DNA of 64,000 nucleotides, taken from NCBI GenBank assembly GCA_041395625.1, contig JAWLAE010000002.1, positions 558,001 to 622,000 on the forward strand. The letters run 5' to 3'. This stretch comes from CADEED01 sp041395625. GTDB lineage: Bacteria > Pseudomonadota > Gammaproteobacteria > Steroidobacterales > Steroidobacteraceae. Below, piece after piece: positions 33,764 to 43,598 of this stretch. Position 1 is the stretch's first letter, and each line of letters begins with the position of its first letter. A program made the translations under genes and the position numbers. A model generated the notes under the pieces. That model worked only from the letters and a program-made list of their open reading frames with translations, had not been told where the DNA came from and made no database searches.

Positions 33764-35134
33764 CTAACACTCGGGAACGTTGACGGCCAGGCCGCCCTGC
33801 GAGGTTTCCTTGTAGATCGTGCGCATGTCCTCGCCGGTCTGGCGCATGGTCGCGATCACCTGATCGAGCGATACCTTGTGACTGCCATCACCGCGCATCG
33901 CCAGACGCGCGGCATTGATCGCCTTGACCGCGCCCATCGCATTGCGCTCGATGCACGGGATCTGCACGAGCCCCGCCACCGGATCGCAAGTGAGCCCCAG
34001 ATTGTGCTCCATGCCGATCTCGGCGGCGTTCTCCACCTGTTCGTTGCTGCCATGCAGAGCGGCTACCAACCCGGCCGCCGCCATCGAGCACGCGACACCG
34101 ACCTCCCCCTGACAGCCCATCTCCGCACCCGATATGGACGCGTTGCGCTTGTACAGCATGCCGATCGCGCCGGCCGTCAGCAGAAAGCGGCGCACGCCTT
34201 CATCGTTCGCACCGGGCTCGAACTGCCGATAGTAGTGCAGGACCGCGGGAATGATGCCAGCCGCACCGTTGGTAGGGGCAGTCACCACGCGACCGCCGGC
34301 AGCATTCTCCTCGTTGACCGCCAACGCAAAGGCATTGACCCAATCCATTACATCCAGCGGCCGCGAGGTCTGACTCTCGGCCAGCATGCGATGCAGTTTC
34401 GGCGCACGCCGTCGGACCTTGAGCGACCCCGGCAGCACGCCCTGCTGCGCAAAGCCGCGTTGCACGCACTGCTGCATCACAGCCCAGATCTGTTCGAGTC
34501 TGGCGCGGATCTCACGCTCATCTCGCCAGGTTCGCTCATTGGCCAGTACCAGTTCGAATATATCGAGCCCCTGCTCCCGACACATTTGCAGCAGCCGCTC
34601 GCCCGATTCGAAGTCGTAGGGCGGCGCAGGTTGCGAGGCGTCAGCACTGGCGGCGCCGTCATCCTCGCCCCGGACGACGAACCCGCCGCCTAGGGAGTAA
34701 TAGTCGTCCTCCAGCAGCGCGCGACCATCCGCCGCGAGCGCCGTGAAGCGCATGCCGTTGGTGTGTCTTGGCAACCGCTCGGACTGCATCCACAAGAGCT
34801 GCATGGGTTCGTCGAAGTCGATCTCATGACTGCCGGCCAGCTTCAGCCGCTGCGAACTGCGGATGCGCTGGATCGTCTGCTCCATCGCTTCCGGCTCGAT
34901 CGTCTGGGGGTCATGGCCTTCCAAGCCTAACAAAATGGCACGATCGGTTGCATGACCGCGCCCAGTCAAGGCGAGCGATCCATAGAGCCGCACGGCGACG
35001 CTGGTGGTGTTAGCCAGCAGACCACGCTCGGCAAGGTCCCGCACGAACGCGCGCGCCGCACTCATCGGCCCCATCGTATGCGAGCTGGACGGGCCTACAC
35101 CGATCTTGAAGACGTCGAAAATGGATAGCGCCAT
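33764..35134 (-). CDS. sdaA: L-serine ammonia-lyase (iron-sulfur, single chain)
   Basis: This oxygen-sensitive [4Fe-4S] enzyme turns L-serine into pyruvate and ammonia. The 456-residue protein matches SdaA/SdaB of E. coli (454-455): KIGVGPSSSHTMGPM at the N-terminus and the cluster cysteines in GCQGEVGVACSMAAAG and GLTCDPVAGLVQIPCIERN. The last residues end in Cys (NVPEC), the tail known to plug the active site in this family. It starts five bases after the putA stop, so proline and serine breakdown share a transcript. Confidence 0.97.
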   Translation of the reverse strand: MALSIFDVFKIGVGPSSSHTMGPMSAARAFVRDLAERGLLANTTSVAVRLYGSLALTGRGHATDRAILLGLEGHDPQTIEPEAMEQTIQRIRSSQRLKLAGSHEIDFDEPMQLLWMQSERLPRHTNGMRFTALAADGRALLEDDYYSLGGGFVVRGEDDGAASADASQPAPPYDFESGERLLQMCREQGLDIFELVLANERTWRDEREIRARLEQIWAVMQQCVQRGFAQQGVLPGSLKVRRRAPKLHRMLAESQTSRPLDVMDWVNAFALAVNEENAAGGRVVTAPTNGAAGIIPAVLHYYRQFEPGANDEGVRRFLLTAGAIGMLYKRNASISGAEMGCQGEVGVACSMAAAGLVAALHGSNEQVENAAEIGMEHNLGLTCDPVAGLVQIPCIERNAMGAVKAINAARLAMRGDGSHKVSLDQVIATMRQTGEDMRTIYKETSQGGLAVNVPEC

Positions 35135-35139
35135 GGCGG

Positions 35140-38100
35140 TCAGCGGCTCGACAAGGACAACAGCCCGGCGTTGCCACCGATGGCCGCCGTGTTGGTGGTG
35201 ATCGTCTGCTCGGTCGCAAAACGGTGCAGATAGTGTGGCCCGCCGGCCTTGGGGCCTGTGCCCGACAGCCCGCAGCCGCCGAACGGCTGCACACCCACTG
35301 CAGCGCCTATCATGTTGCGATTGATGTAGACATTGCCGACGCGCGCACGGCGCGCGATGCGCTGCGCCAGCCCGTCGATGCGCGTGTGGATGCCGAGCGT
35401 CAGACCGTAGCCCAGCGAATTGATCGCATCGACGACGGCGTCGAGATCCTCGGGCCGATATCGCACCAGATGCACGATAGGGCCAAAGACCTCGCGTTGC
35501 AGCTGATCGATGCGCTCGATTTCGACGGCCAGTGGACCGAAGAACAGTCCCGCGCCCGACGTGCTCGTGTCCACACGTTGTCGCCAGCGCGCGCTGGTCG
35601 CTGTCTTCGCGGCATACGCCTCGAGCATCGTCAGCGCCTCCGAATCGATGACCGGGCCGATGTCCGTAGCCAGCGCCATGGGATCGCCGACCGTCAGCTC
35701 CTGCATATAGCCGGCCAGCAGCGTCTGCACCCGGTCTGCGATCTCATCCTGAATGACTAACAGACGCAGCGCCGAGCACCGCTGCCCCGCGCTGTTGAAG
35801 CCGGAGCTGACAACATCCAGCACCACTTGTTCCGCCAACGCCGAGCTGTCGACGATCATCGCATTCAGCCCGCCGGTTTCGGCGATCAAGGTGGCGATCG
35901 GCCCCGGACGTGCCGCGAGCGCACGCTCGATCAGACGCGCCGTCTCGGTAGAACCCGTGAATGCGATTCCGGCGACGCGCGGGTCGCTACTGATCGCCGC
36001 ACCTACCACCGCGCCGTCACCCGGCAGGAAATGCAAGACCTCGGCAGGCACGCCCGCCGCCAACAGAAGATGCACAGCCATCGCAGCGGTCAGTGGGGTC
36101 TGCTCCGCCGGCTTGGCCAGCACGGCGTTGCCCGCTGCCAGCGCAGCGGCAACCTGCCCCGTGAAGATCGCAAGCGGAAAGTTCCAGGGGCTGATGCAGC
36201 CAAACACACCGCGACCGCGTAGTCGCAACACGTTGCGCTCGCCCGTCGGGCCCGGCAGCGTCAGTTCGTGCGAGAACTCGCGGCGAGCGAGCACCGCATA
36301 GTAGCGCAGGAAATCCACCGCCTCGCGCACCTCGGCAATCGCATCCGGCAAGGTCTTGCCCGCTTCCCGCACGCAACGTGCCACGAGTGCAGCCGTGCGC
36401 GCCTCGAAACTGTCCGCGGCGCGTTCCAGAACCGCAGCCCGGCGTTCGCCGCCAAGGCGGTCCCAGGCCGGTGCCGCCGCCGCTGCGCTCGTGATGGCTC
36501 TTGCGACGGCGTCCTCGTCCGCCACGACCACGGAACCCACGGTTTCATCGCGACGCGCCGGATTACGAATCGTCGCGCTGATACCCCGCAGCTCGCGGCC
36601 CTCGATCAGCGGCGCGGCGCGCCAGGATTGCGCACTTTCTCGCGCGCAATCGGCTAACAACGAATCCAGCACGGCGCCATCGGTGAGATTGACGCCAGCC
36701 GAGTTGCGCCGCTCGGTACCGAACAGCGCAGCTGGAATAGGAATGCGCGGATGCGGCGCGCGCTCCAGGCCGTCGAGTTCCGCCACCGGATCCGCGACAA
36801 CTTCCTCGGCTGGCAGCGCCGCGTCGACGATGCGATTGACGAACGAGGTGTTGGCACCGTTCTCCAGCAGCCGTCGCACCAGATACGGCAGCAGGTCTTC
36901 GTGCGCGCCCACGGGCGCATAGACGCGGCAGGCATAGCGGCCCCAGACGCCAGCGACCACCGGCTGGTACAGCTCTTCGCCCATGCCGTGCAGGCGCTGA
37001 AACTCGAAGCGCGTCACCTGGTTGTCGAACAGCTGCGCGATGTAGGCGACAGTGTGGGCATTGTGCGTGGCGAACTGTGGGAAGACACGCTCGCTGTTGG
37101 CCTCGAGCAGCTGTGCACAGGCCAGATACGACACATCGGTGTTGCACTTGCGCGTGAAGACCGGGTAGCCGGCCAGACCCCGTTCCTGTGCGCGCTTGAT
37201 CTCGGTGTCCCAATACGCGCCCTTCACGAGCCGCAGTGTGATGCGCCTGTCAAGCTCGCGGACTCGCTGCACTAACCACTCGAGCGTCGCATAGGCACGC
37301 TTCTGATAGGCCTGTACCGCCAAACCGAAACCCGAGTATCCGGCCGTCACCGGGCTCGCGAGCAGACGATCGACGAGCAGCAAGGACAGCTCCAGCCGGT
37401 CGGCCTCCTCGGCATCGATGGTGATGGCGATATTGGCGTCGCGGGCCAGTTGCACCAGTTGCTCGACCCGTGGGTAGAGTTCCGCCAGCACCCGTGCGCG
37501 CTGCGCATATTCGTAGCGCGGATGCAGGGCGGACAGTTTCACCGAGATGCTGTGCCGCTGCGTCATCGGCTCGTCTGCGCGTACCCGTTTGCCGACCGCT
37601 GCGATCGCCTGCGCGTACTTCTCGAAGTAGCGCGCCGCGTCGCTCGCCGTCAGTGCCGCCTCGCCCAACATGTCGAACGAGTAACGATACGCTCGACACT
37701 CTTTGCTCGCCGCGCGGTCGAGCGCCGCCTCGATATTGCGACCCATGACGAACTGCGAGCCGAGGATTCGCATCGCTTGCTTGAGTGCGGCACGAGCCAC
37801 AGGCTCGCCCAGTCGCGCGGTCAAGCGCGCATACCATGCGCTGGGTTCACCCACTTCCGTGCGATCGAGCGCCACGACGCGGCCCGTGAGCATCAACCCC
37901 CAGGTGGAGGCCGTTACGAACAGCGACGCACTGTCGCCCAGGTGTTCATCCCAGGCGCCGGCCGGAATCTTGTCGGCGATCAGACGATCGGCGGTCTCGG
38001 CATCTGGGATACGCAGCAGCGCTTCGGCCAGACACATGAGGATTACGCCTTCGCGCGATCCCAGGCTGTACTCGCGCAGAAAGGCGTCGAGCGGACCGCC

Positions 38101-38304
38101 ATCGCCCTGTTCTGTTCGAACAGTCTGCACCAGGGTCGTGGCACGTTGCGCGATGCGACGGCTGTCACTCGCCGCCACGCGCGCACGGTCCGCGAGACCG
38201 CGCGCGACGCGCTCTTCGTCAGCAAGGTAGAAAGAATTGATCGCAGCGCCGACGGACGTCTGCCAGGCACCAGTTGGGGCTGTCGCGGTGGACATAGTCA
38301 GCAT
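35140..38304 (-). CDS. putA: Bifunctional proline dehydrogenase / P5C dehydrogenase PutA
   Basis: PutA oxidizes proline to glutamate in two channelled steps. The 1054-residue protein has the FAD-binding barrel (about residues 90-470, with MTQRHSISVKLSALHPRYE and LRLVKGAYWDTEIKRAQ) and the P5C dehydrogenase domain (about 520-1020), with ISPWNFPLAIFTGQ, FTGSTETARL, ETGGLNAMIVD and the catalytic Cys in FNSAGQRCSALRLL. It lacks the N-terminal ribbon-helix-helix of the 1320-residue E. coli PutA, so it is not a repressor of its own gene. Starts at 38304 or 38295 are both possible. It leads putA-sdaA. Confidence 0.97.
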   Translation of the reverse strand: MLTMSTATAPTGAWQTSVGAAINSFYLADEERVARGLADRARVAASDSRRIAQRATTLVQTVRTEQGDGGPLDAFLREYSLGSREGVILMCLAEALLRIPDAETADRLIADKIPAGAWDEHLGDSASLFVTASTWGLMLTGRVVALDRTEVGEPSAWYARLTARLGEPVARAALKQAMRILGSQFVMGRNIEAALDRAASKECRAYRYSFDMLGEAALTASDAARYFEKYAQAIAAVGKRVRADEPMTQRHSISVKLSALHPRYEYAQRARVLAELYPRVEQLVQLARDANIAITIDAEEADRLELSLLLVDRLLASPVTAGYSGFGLAVQAYQKRAYATLEWLVQRVRELDRRITLRLVKGAYWDTEIKRAQERGLAGYPVFTRKCNTDVSYLACAQLLEANSERVFPQFATHNAHTVAYIAQLFDNQVTRFEFQRLHGMGEELYQPVVAGVWGRYACRVYAPVGAHEDLLPYLVRRLLENGANTSFVNRIVDAALPAEEVVADPVAELDGLERAPHPRIPIPAALFGTERRNSAGVNLTDGAVLDSLLADCARESAQSWRAAPLIEGRELRGISATIRNPARRDETVGSVVVADEDAVARAITSAAAAAPAWDRLGGERRAAVLERAADSFEARTAALVARCVREAGKTLPDAIAEVREAVDFLRYYAVLARREFSHELTLPGPTGERNVLRLRGRGVFGCISPWNFPLAIFTGQVAAALAAGNAVLAKPAEQTPLTAAMAVHLLLAAGVPAEVLHFLPGDGAVVGAAISSDPRVAGIAFTGSTETARLIERALAARPGPIATLIAETGGLNAMIVDSSALAEQVVLDVVSSGFNSAGQRCSALRLLVIQDEIADRVQTLLAGYMQELTVGDPMALATDIGPVIDSEALTMLEAYAAKTATSARWRQRVDTSTSGAGLFFGPLAVEIERIDQLQREVFGPIVHLVRYRPEDLDAVVDAINSLGYGLTLGIHTRIDGLAQRIARRARVGNVYINRNMIGAAVGVQPFGGCGLSGTGPKAGGPHYLHRFATEQTITTNTAAIGGNAGLLSLSSR

Positions 38305-38350
38305 TGTAAATGAATGCGCTGCGGCCGGTCGTTGCCCGATCAGACATCCG

Positions 38351-38385
38351 GAAACAAAAAAAGCCCGGCGCCTGCGCGCCGGGCT
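38351..38385 (-). terminator. Rho-independent terminator of the DUF481 gene
   Basis: On the minus strand AGCCCGGCG and CGCCGGGCT (38385-38377 and 38370-38362) form a stem that closes to 10 bp with a four-base loop, followed directly by a run of seven T and then GTTTC. It lies 25 bases past the stop of the DUF481 gene and upstream of putA, so it also insulates putA. Confidence 0.93.
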
Positions 38386-38409
38386 CTACTGGGGCCAAAC
38401 CTTACAAGA

Positions 38410-39138
38410 TCAGAATGCGTACACCAGATTGACCGTAGTCAGCGTATCGCTCTTCTTCTTGCCCGCCGGCGGATCCGTGTTGTAGCGCACGTCGAAACCC
38501 AGCGACAGTGCGAACGCATCGTTCATCTTCACTTGCAGCGCAAACACGTTCGACACGAAGGTGTTATCCGAACCGGCTTCAAACGTCAGCTTGTCGATCA
38601 AGCTCGTCGTGTCAGTCAGCGCGGTTTCGTAGCCTAGAAAGCCGCGCAGAATCGCGTCGCCTGCGGTCTCAGAGGCCACGACGGGAGGCCCGAGCTGCTC
38701 GAGCGTCTTCAGACGCCGATAACCGACACCGATCTCGCCGACGAATTTGGTTTGCTCCGTGTTGATGAATTTGCGGCCGTAGCCGGTCGTCGCAGTCGCC
38801 TGGTAATCGAAGCCGCTGAAGCGGTCGTCTTCGTACCGCACGCCCGCCCAGTAGTAGTCACGCTCCGATATGTTGTAGTCGGACTGCCACATGCCCTCAT
38901 AGCGCTCGGCCGTCTTGTCGCCTTCAGTGGCGGCGCGCAATGCGGCGACGCCGAACTTGTGTTTCCACCGGTCGGATTCCGTGGCCATCTCGACCTTGAC
39001 GTTGACCGTGTCCGTGTCCGTGTTGCCGCGGGCAAATACAATGCCGGCCTGCCCTTGGCCCTTCCACTCCGCGTGTGCCGGCGCAACAACTGTTGCAGCC
39101 AACACAAGCAAACCTAAAACATTCGAATATCGTCGCAT
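38410..39138 (-). CDS. DUF481 (YdiY-like) outer-membrane or secreted protein
   Basis: A 242-residue exported protein with a clear signal peptide (MRRYSNVLGLLVLAATVVAPAHA). The mature part is a run of amphipathic strands alternating with turns (GQAGIVFARGNTDTDTVNVKVEM, ERDYYWAGVRYEDDRFSG) and ends in aromatic NLVYAF, as expected of a beta-barrel of the DUF481/YdiY family. Its role is unknown; relatives respond to acid. The ATG at 39138 has AAGGAG six bases upstream, so the longer open frame is rejected. It is a single gene with its own terminator. Confidence 0.9.
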   Translation of the reverse strand: MRRYSNVLGLLVLAATVVAPAHAEWKGQGQAGIVFARGNTDTDTVNVKVEMATESDRWKHKFGVAALRAATEGDKTAERYEGMWQSDYNISERDYYWAGVRYEDDRFSGFDYQATATTGYGRKFINTEQTKFVGEIGVGYRRLKTLEQLGPPVVASETAGDAILRGFLGYETALTDTTSLIDKLTFEAGSDNTFVSNVFALQVKMNDAFALSLGFDVRYNTDPPAGKKKSDTLTTVNLVYAF

Positions 39139-39285
39139 GCCCCTCTCCTTAGGGTGATTTTTAGCGCGCGAAGTATAGGGGCTCAAGAGCCGAGTTGGCC
39201 AGTGTTGCTCAATTGATACAGGATTGATTTGCGGTGCTGCCGCCCCAAGATAGGCCTGTGACTCGTCGTTACTGGAACCGAGAAA

Positions 39286-40107
39286 ATGCGTGCACAGATA
39301 TCGAGCGCCACCGCGGCCACCTTTGCAGCCGAGGTTCTGCAACCGTCACAGGATGAGCCCGTACTGGTTGACTTCTGGGCACCCTGGTGCGGCCCCTGTC
39401 GCACCCTGGGCCCTACGCTGGAGCAGATCGCCGCCGAATTCGCCGGCAAGTTGCGCGTGGTCAAAGTGAACACCGACGAAGCGCCCGAATTGGGGACGCA
39501 ATATGCGATTCGCAGCATTCCGGCCGTCAAGCTGTTCAAACGCGGACAAGTAATCGCCGAGTTCGTCGGTGCGCAACCTCTGGCGCAGATCCGCGCCTTT
39601 CTGGCACCGCATCTGCCGCGCGCTTCCGAAGCGCAGCATCAGGCCGCATTGAAGCTGGCGGCAGCGGGCGACTCCCAAGGCGCGCTGCTCGCGCTGCAAG
39701 ACGTAGTCAGCACGGACCCCCTCAATCACGCGGCGGCCATCGCTCTTGCGCGCCAGCAGGCACTAACAGGTGATGCCAGGGCCGCGACGCAGACGCTCGA
39801 GGCACTGCCACCCGTACAACAGAGCGAGCCTGCGGTGCTCGCGGCTTTCGCGCTCGCGCATTTCGCCACCATTGCCAATCAGGCCTCGACGTCCGATCTC
39901 GATACGGTGCGCGCGCGCGTCGCGGGCGCGATCCTGGGTGGCGATATCGATAGCGGCGTAGAAATGCTGCTGGCAGCCATGCAGGGTTCGCACCGGCTGG
40001 TTGCAAACGGTGGGCAGGAAGACCTACGCCAGGTGTTCGCCTTGTTGGGGCCGGACGATCACCGCGTGCCTGGCTGGCGCCGTCGCCTGGCCGCCATGCT
40101 GCACTGA
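39286..40107 (+). CDS. cnoX: Thioredoxin-TPR co-chaperone CnoX (YbbN)
   Basis: CnoX is a chlorine- and heat-responsive holdase that passes clients to GroEL/DnaK. The 273-residue product has an N-terminal thioredoxin fold with an intact WCGPC site (Cys35, Cys38) and a C-terminal TPR-like half (ALKLAAAGDSQGALLALQDV, LARQQALTGDARAATQTLEAL). E. coli CnoX has lost the first active-site cysteine; here both are kept, so redox activity is likely, as in several other proteobacteria. It diverges from the DUF481 gene across 147 bases. Confidence 0.92.
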   Translation: MRAQISSATAATFAAEVLQPSQDEPVLVDFWAPWCGPCRTLGPTLEQIAAEFAGKLRVVKVNTDEAPELGTQYAIRSIPAVKLFKRGQVIAEFVGAQPLAQIRAFLAPHLPRASEAQHQAALKLAAAGDSQGALLALQDVVSTDPLNHAAAIALARQQALTGDARAATQTLEALPPVQQSEPAVLAAFALAHFATIANQASTSDLDTVRARVAGAILGGDIDSGVEMLLAAMQGSHRLVANGGQEDLRQVFALLGPDDHRVPGWRRRLAAMLH

Positions 40108-40113
40108 CAGATC

Positions 40114-40878
40114 TCAACTGGCGGCTTCGGTGCGCAAGCGCTCGGCCTCACGCGCCCCCAGGTAGCGCTCGATCAGCATGCGCGCCAGATACAGCAGCGG
40201 AATCAGCGCGACCGCACACAGGAATTTGTAGAGGTAATTGACGGTGCCGACCGCGAGAAACTGCGAGATCGGCCACCGCTGTGGCCCCAGCACGAAGGCA
40301 ATGTACAACACGACGAAACTGTCGATCAGCTGCGAGACGGCCGTTGAGGCGGTAGCGCGGAACCACACGAAGCGCTCGCCGGTGAGCCGGCGAATACGGT
40401 GAAACACCGTGACGTCGATCAACTGCCCGATCAGGAACGCGACGATCGAACCCACGATAGTCCACATGCCTTGGCCGAAAATCAGCGCGAAAGCATGCTG
40501 GATATCGGGCACACCCAGTGAGGCATTGGCATCGATCCAGAAACCAGCCGGTGCCAATGCGATCGCGACGTAGGCCGCGAAGAAGGCGTAGGAAATGAAG
40601 GCCACCGCCACCCATGAAATCAGCTTGACACCACGCACGCCGAAGTATTCATTGATGATGTCCGTCATGATGAACACGAACGGCCACAGCAATACACCGG
40701 CAGTAAAGTTGAGCGTGCCGGAGACGCCTAACAAGTTCCATTCGTAGGGCGCCATCCCGAGCGTCGGCTCGAGCGCAAAGATCTTGGTACCGACGAACTC
40801 CGCAACCAGCGCGTTGGTCAGGAAGAATCCGGCCAACACGATGAACAGCCGGTTGGCCTTGAGATCCACAGTGCGCAT
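40114..40878 (-). CDS. yhhQ: Queuosine precursor transporter, YhhQ/VUT family
   Basis: YhhQ imports 7-cyano-/7-aminomethyl-7-deazaguanine for queuosine tRNA modification. The 254-residue membrane protein has about six helices and the family patterns VAEFVGTKIF, WPFVFIMTDIINEYFG and IGQLIDVTVFHRIRRLTGERFVWFRATASTAVSQLIDS. The ATG at 40878 has GGGGAG upstream. It lies 27 bases after the Hsp15 gene on the same strand and converges with cnoX. No PreQ1 riboswitch-like sequence was found in the short gap. Confidence 0.93.
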   Translation of the reverse strand: MRTVDLKANRLFIVLAGFFLTNALVAEFVGTKIFALEPTLGMAPYEWNLLGVSGTLNFTAGVLLWPFVFIMTDIINEYFGVRGVKLISWVAVAFISYAFFAAYVAIALAPAGFWIDANASLGVPDIQHAFALIFGQGMWTIVGSIVAFLIGQLIDVTVFHRIRRLTGERFVWFRATASTAVSQLIDSFVVLYIAFVLGPQRWPISQFLAVGTVNYLYKFLCAVALIPLLYLARMLIERYLGAREAERLRTEAAS

Positions 40879-40905
40879 CGCGCCACTCCCCGTCGATCAG
40901 TTTTG

Positions 40906-41313
40906 TTATTCGCGGCCACGCAAGCGTCGCAATTCCCGCCGACCCTGTCGAGTAGGCCGCGCGGCGGCCCGCGGCATCATGGCCGAGGCCAGCCGCTGCT
41001 GCGCGACAACGGTCTCGCGAGCGACGCGGCTGACCGCCGACTCGTCATAACAACGCCCCGCCTCTGGTGCCGGCCCGCGGCGCGACGGTAGCGCACGCAC
41101 TGTCAACTGCAGGCTATATCCCGGACGACTGACGGCCACCGCATCGCCCAAGCGCACGGCATGCGCCGGCTTCACACGCTTGTCATTGAGGTGCACTTTA
41201 CCCCCCTGCACCGCCGCGGCGGCCAGTTGACGAGTCTTGAACAGCCGCACACACCACAACCAGCGGTCCAGACGTTGCGCGGCAGGCCTGTCATCAGTGG
41301 GCGAAGTCGACAT
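40906..41313 (-). CDS. hslR: Ribosome-associated heat shock protein Hsp15 (S4 domain)
   Basis: Hsp15 binds free 50S subunits that still carry a nascent chain. The 135-residue basic protein has an N-terminal S4 RNA-binding domain (RLDRWLWCVRLFKTRQLAAAAVQGGKVHLNDKRVKPAHAV) and a positively charged tail ending RQGRRELRRLRGRE. The E. coli protein is 133 residues. The ATG at 41313 puts the S4 domain near the N-terminus; a 15-codon extension upstream crosses the kbl promoter region and is unlikely. Confidence 0.92.
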   Translation of the reverse strand: MSTSPTDDRPAAQRLDRWLWCVRLFKTRQLAAAAVQGGKVHLNDKRVKPAHAVRLGDAVAVSRPGYSLQLTVRALPSRRGPAPEAGRCYDESAVSRVARETVVAQQRLASAMMPRAAARPTRQGRRELRRLRGRE

Positions 41314-41324
41314 CGTTGGGCGAG

Positions 41325-41330
41325 TATAAT
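41325..41330 (+). promoter_or_regulatory. Probable -10 box for kbl-tdh
   Basis: A perfect TATAAT lies 29 bases before the TTG start of kbl and within the 46-base gap between the divergent hslR and kbl genes. A start of transcription near 41337 would leave a leader of about 23 bases carrying the GGAG. No good -35 hexamer is seen, so an activator may be needed. Confidence 0.55.
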
Positions 41331-41359
41331 TCGCAACGCCCTGTTGACCGGAGAACACT

Positions 41360-42547
41360 TTGCGCCAGGATCTCTATTCCCGACTAGCCATCGACCTCGA
41401 CGACTTGCGCTCGCAGGGCTTGTATAAGACGGAACGGGTGCTGCTGGGACCGCAGCAACCCATGGTACGCACCGCCGACGGCGAGGTACTCAATCTGTGC
41501 GCCAACAACTATCTCGGTCTCGCCAACCATCATGCAATCCGCGAAGCGGCACACAGGGCCATCGATCGTTATGGCTACGGCATGGCCTCAGTGCGCTTCA
41601 TCTGCGGCACCCAAACGCCGCACAGGCAACTGGAACAGGCTTTGAGCCAGTGGTTGGGCTATGAAGATACGATTCTCTACTCCTCCTGCTGGGACGCCAA
41701 TGGCGGGTTGTTCGAGACGCTGTTCGGCGCAGGCGATGCCATCATTTCGGACGCTCTCAATCACGCCAGCATCATCGACGGCATTCGACTTTGCAAAGCG
41801 GACCGCTACCGCTATGCCAATCGTGATCTCGACGCGCTCGAGGATTGCCTGAAGAAGGCCAGCAATGCGCGCATCCGCCTGATCGCCACCGACGGCGTGT
41901 TTTCGATGGACGGCACGATCGCGCCACTGCAGGAGATTTGTGATCTCGCCGACCGCTATGACGCACTGGTGATGGTCGACGACTCGCATGCCGTCGGTTT
42001 CATGGGCGATTCTGGTCGCGGCACACCGGAGCACTGCGGCGTAATGGAGCGCATCGACTTCCTGACCGGCACGCTCGGCAAAGCGCTGGGCGGCGGCAGC
42101 GGCGGCTATACGGCGGCGCGGGGCGCGGCTGTCGACTGGCTGCGGCAGCGTTCGCGACCCTATCTGTTCTCGAACAGTGTCCCGCCGGTGGTAGCCGCCG
42201 TGAGCCTGCGCGTGCTAGAACTCATACAGGATTCGAGCGAGCTACGTACCCGGCTTCAAGACAACGCCAACTACTTCCGCGCCGGACTGACACATCTCGG
42301 CTTCACACTGCCGCCTGGCGAGCACCCCATCATCCCCGTCATGTTGGGCGAGGCCACACTCGCGGCGCAGCTGGCGGACCGGCTGCTACACGAGGGCATC
42401 TATGTGGTCGGCTTCAGCTTTCCGGTGGTCCCGAAAGGTCAGGCCAGGATACGCACTCAGATGTCGGCGGCCCATACACGCGCGCAACTCGACCGGGCGC
42501 TCGCCGCCTTCGGCAAGACCGGCCGCGAACTTGGGGTGATTTCGTGA
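41360..42547 (+). CDS. kbl: 2-amino-3-ketobutyrate CoA ligase
   Basis: Kbl cleaves 2-amino-3-ketobutyrate with CoA into glycine and acetyl-CoA, the second step of threonine breakdown. The 395-residue PLP enzyme (E. coli 398) has NNYLGLANH, the FICGTQ block, DDSHAVGFMG and the Schiff-base Lys241 in GTLGKALGG. The start is TTG at 41360, with GGAG six bases upstream and an N-terminus that fits the family. The next gene, tdh, overlaps by four bases and supplies its substrate. Confidence 0.97.
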   Translation: MRQDLYSRLAIDLDDLRSQGLYKTERVLLGPQQPMVRTADGEVLNLCANNYLGLANHHAIREAAHRAIDRYGYGMASVRFICGTQTPHRQLEQALSQWLGYEDTILYSSCWDANGGLFETLFGAGDAIISDALNHASIIDGIRLCKADRYRYANRDLDALEDCLKKASNARIRLIATDGVFSMDGTIAPLQEICDLADRYDALVMVDDSHAVGFMGDSGRGTPEHCGVMERIDFLTGTLGKALGGGSGGYTAARGAAVDWLRQRSRPYLFSNSVPPVVAAVSLRVLELIQDSSELRTRLQDNANYFRAGLTHLGFTLPPGEHPIIPVMLGEATLAAQLADRLLHEGIYVVGFSFPVVPKGQARIRTQMSAAHTRAQLDRALAAFGKTGRELGVIS

Positions 42548-43578
42548 AAGCACTCGTCAAGCAGGCCGCAAGCCGCGGCATCTGGATGGCGGATATCCCG
42601 GAACCCACCATCGGGCCCAATGACGTGCTGATCAAGATCGAGAAGACGGCGATCTGCGGCACCGATATGCACATCTTCAATTGGGATGCCTGGGCGCAGA
42701 AAACCATCCCGGTGCCGATGGCAGTGGGACACGAGTACTACGGGCGGATCGTCGAGCTCGGCAGCGAAGTGCGGGGCTTTGCGGTCGGCGATCGCGTTTC
42801 CGGCGAAGGCCATATCACCTGTGGCCACTGCCGCAACTGCCGCGCTGGGCGGCGGCACCTGTGCCGCAATACAGTCGGCGTCGGCGTCGATCGTCAGGGC
42901 AGCTTCGCGGAGTACCTGGCGATCCCGGCGTTCAATGCCTTCAAGTTGCCGGAGGCGGTAAGCGACGATGTCGCGTCGTTTCTAGACGCCTTTGGCAATG
43001 CTACCCATACTGCGCTCGCTTTCAACATGGTGGGCGAAGACGTGCTGATCACTGGCGCGGGGCCGATCGGCGTCATGGCAGTGGCAATATCGAAGTTCGT
43101 CGGCGCGCGGCACGTGGTGATCACCGACGTGAATGACTACCGACTCGCGCTAGCGCGCAAGATGGGCGCAACGCGCACGGTGAACGTCGGCCATGCCAAG
43201 CTGGACGACACGATGCGCGAACTTGGCATGCAGGAGGGTTTTGACGTCGGGCTCGAGATGTCGGGCAATCCGCAGGCCTTCCGCGATCTGTTGCGCACGA
43301 TGCACCATGGTGGCAGTGTCGCCTTGTTAGGCATCCCGCCTGAAGAAACCGCCATAGACTGGAACCAGGTAATATTCAAGGGCCTGGCCATGAAGGGCAT
43401 CTATGGTCGCGAGATGTTCGAGACATGGTACAAGATGGCCGCCATGCTGCAGAGTGGCCTCGATATCAGTCCGATCATCACGCATCACTTTCCCGTGCAG
43501 GACTACTTGCAGGGCTTCGAAACCATGGGATCGGGGAAGTCTGGCAAAGTGATACTCGACTGGTCTACTGTCCGCTGA
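42544..43578 (+). CDS. tdh: L-threonine 3-dehydrogenase
   Basis: Tdh oxidizes threonine to 2-amino-3-ketobutyrate with NAD. The 344-residue zinc dehydrogenase has the catalytic zinc ligand Cys38 in ICGTDMHIF and GHEYYG, a structural zinc loop (CGHCRNCRAGRRHLC) and the Rossmann motif GAGPIG. Its size and residue numbers match E. coli Tdh. The GTG start overlaps the kbl stop as GTGA, so kbl and tdh form a coupled pair as in E. coli. Confidence 0.97.
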   Translation: MKALVKQAASRGIWMADIPEPTIGPNDVLIKIEKTAICGTDMHIFNWDAWAQKTIPVPMAVGHEYYGRIVELGSEVRGFAVGDRVSGEGHITCGHCRNCRAGRRHLCRNTVGVGVDRQGSFAEYLAIPAFNAFKLPEAVSDDVASFLDAFGNATHTALAFNMVGEDVLITGAGPIGVMAVAISKFVGARHVVITDVNDYRLALARKMGATRTVNVGHAKLDDTMRELGMQEGFDVGLEMSGNPQAFRDLLRTMHHGGSVALLGIPPEETAIDWNQVIFKGLAMKGIYGREMFETWYKMAAMLQSGLDISPIITHHFPVQDYLQGFETMGSGKSGKVILDWSTVR

Positions 43579-43598
43579 CGAACCCGAGGACCTCTAGC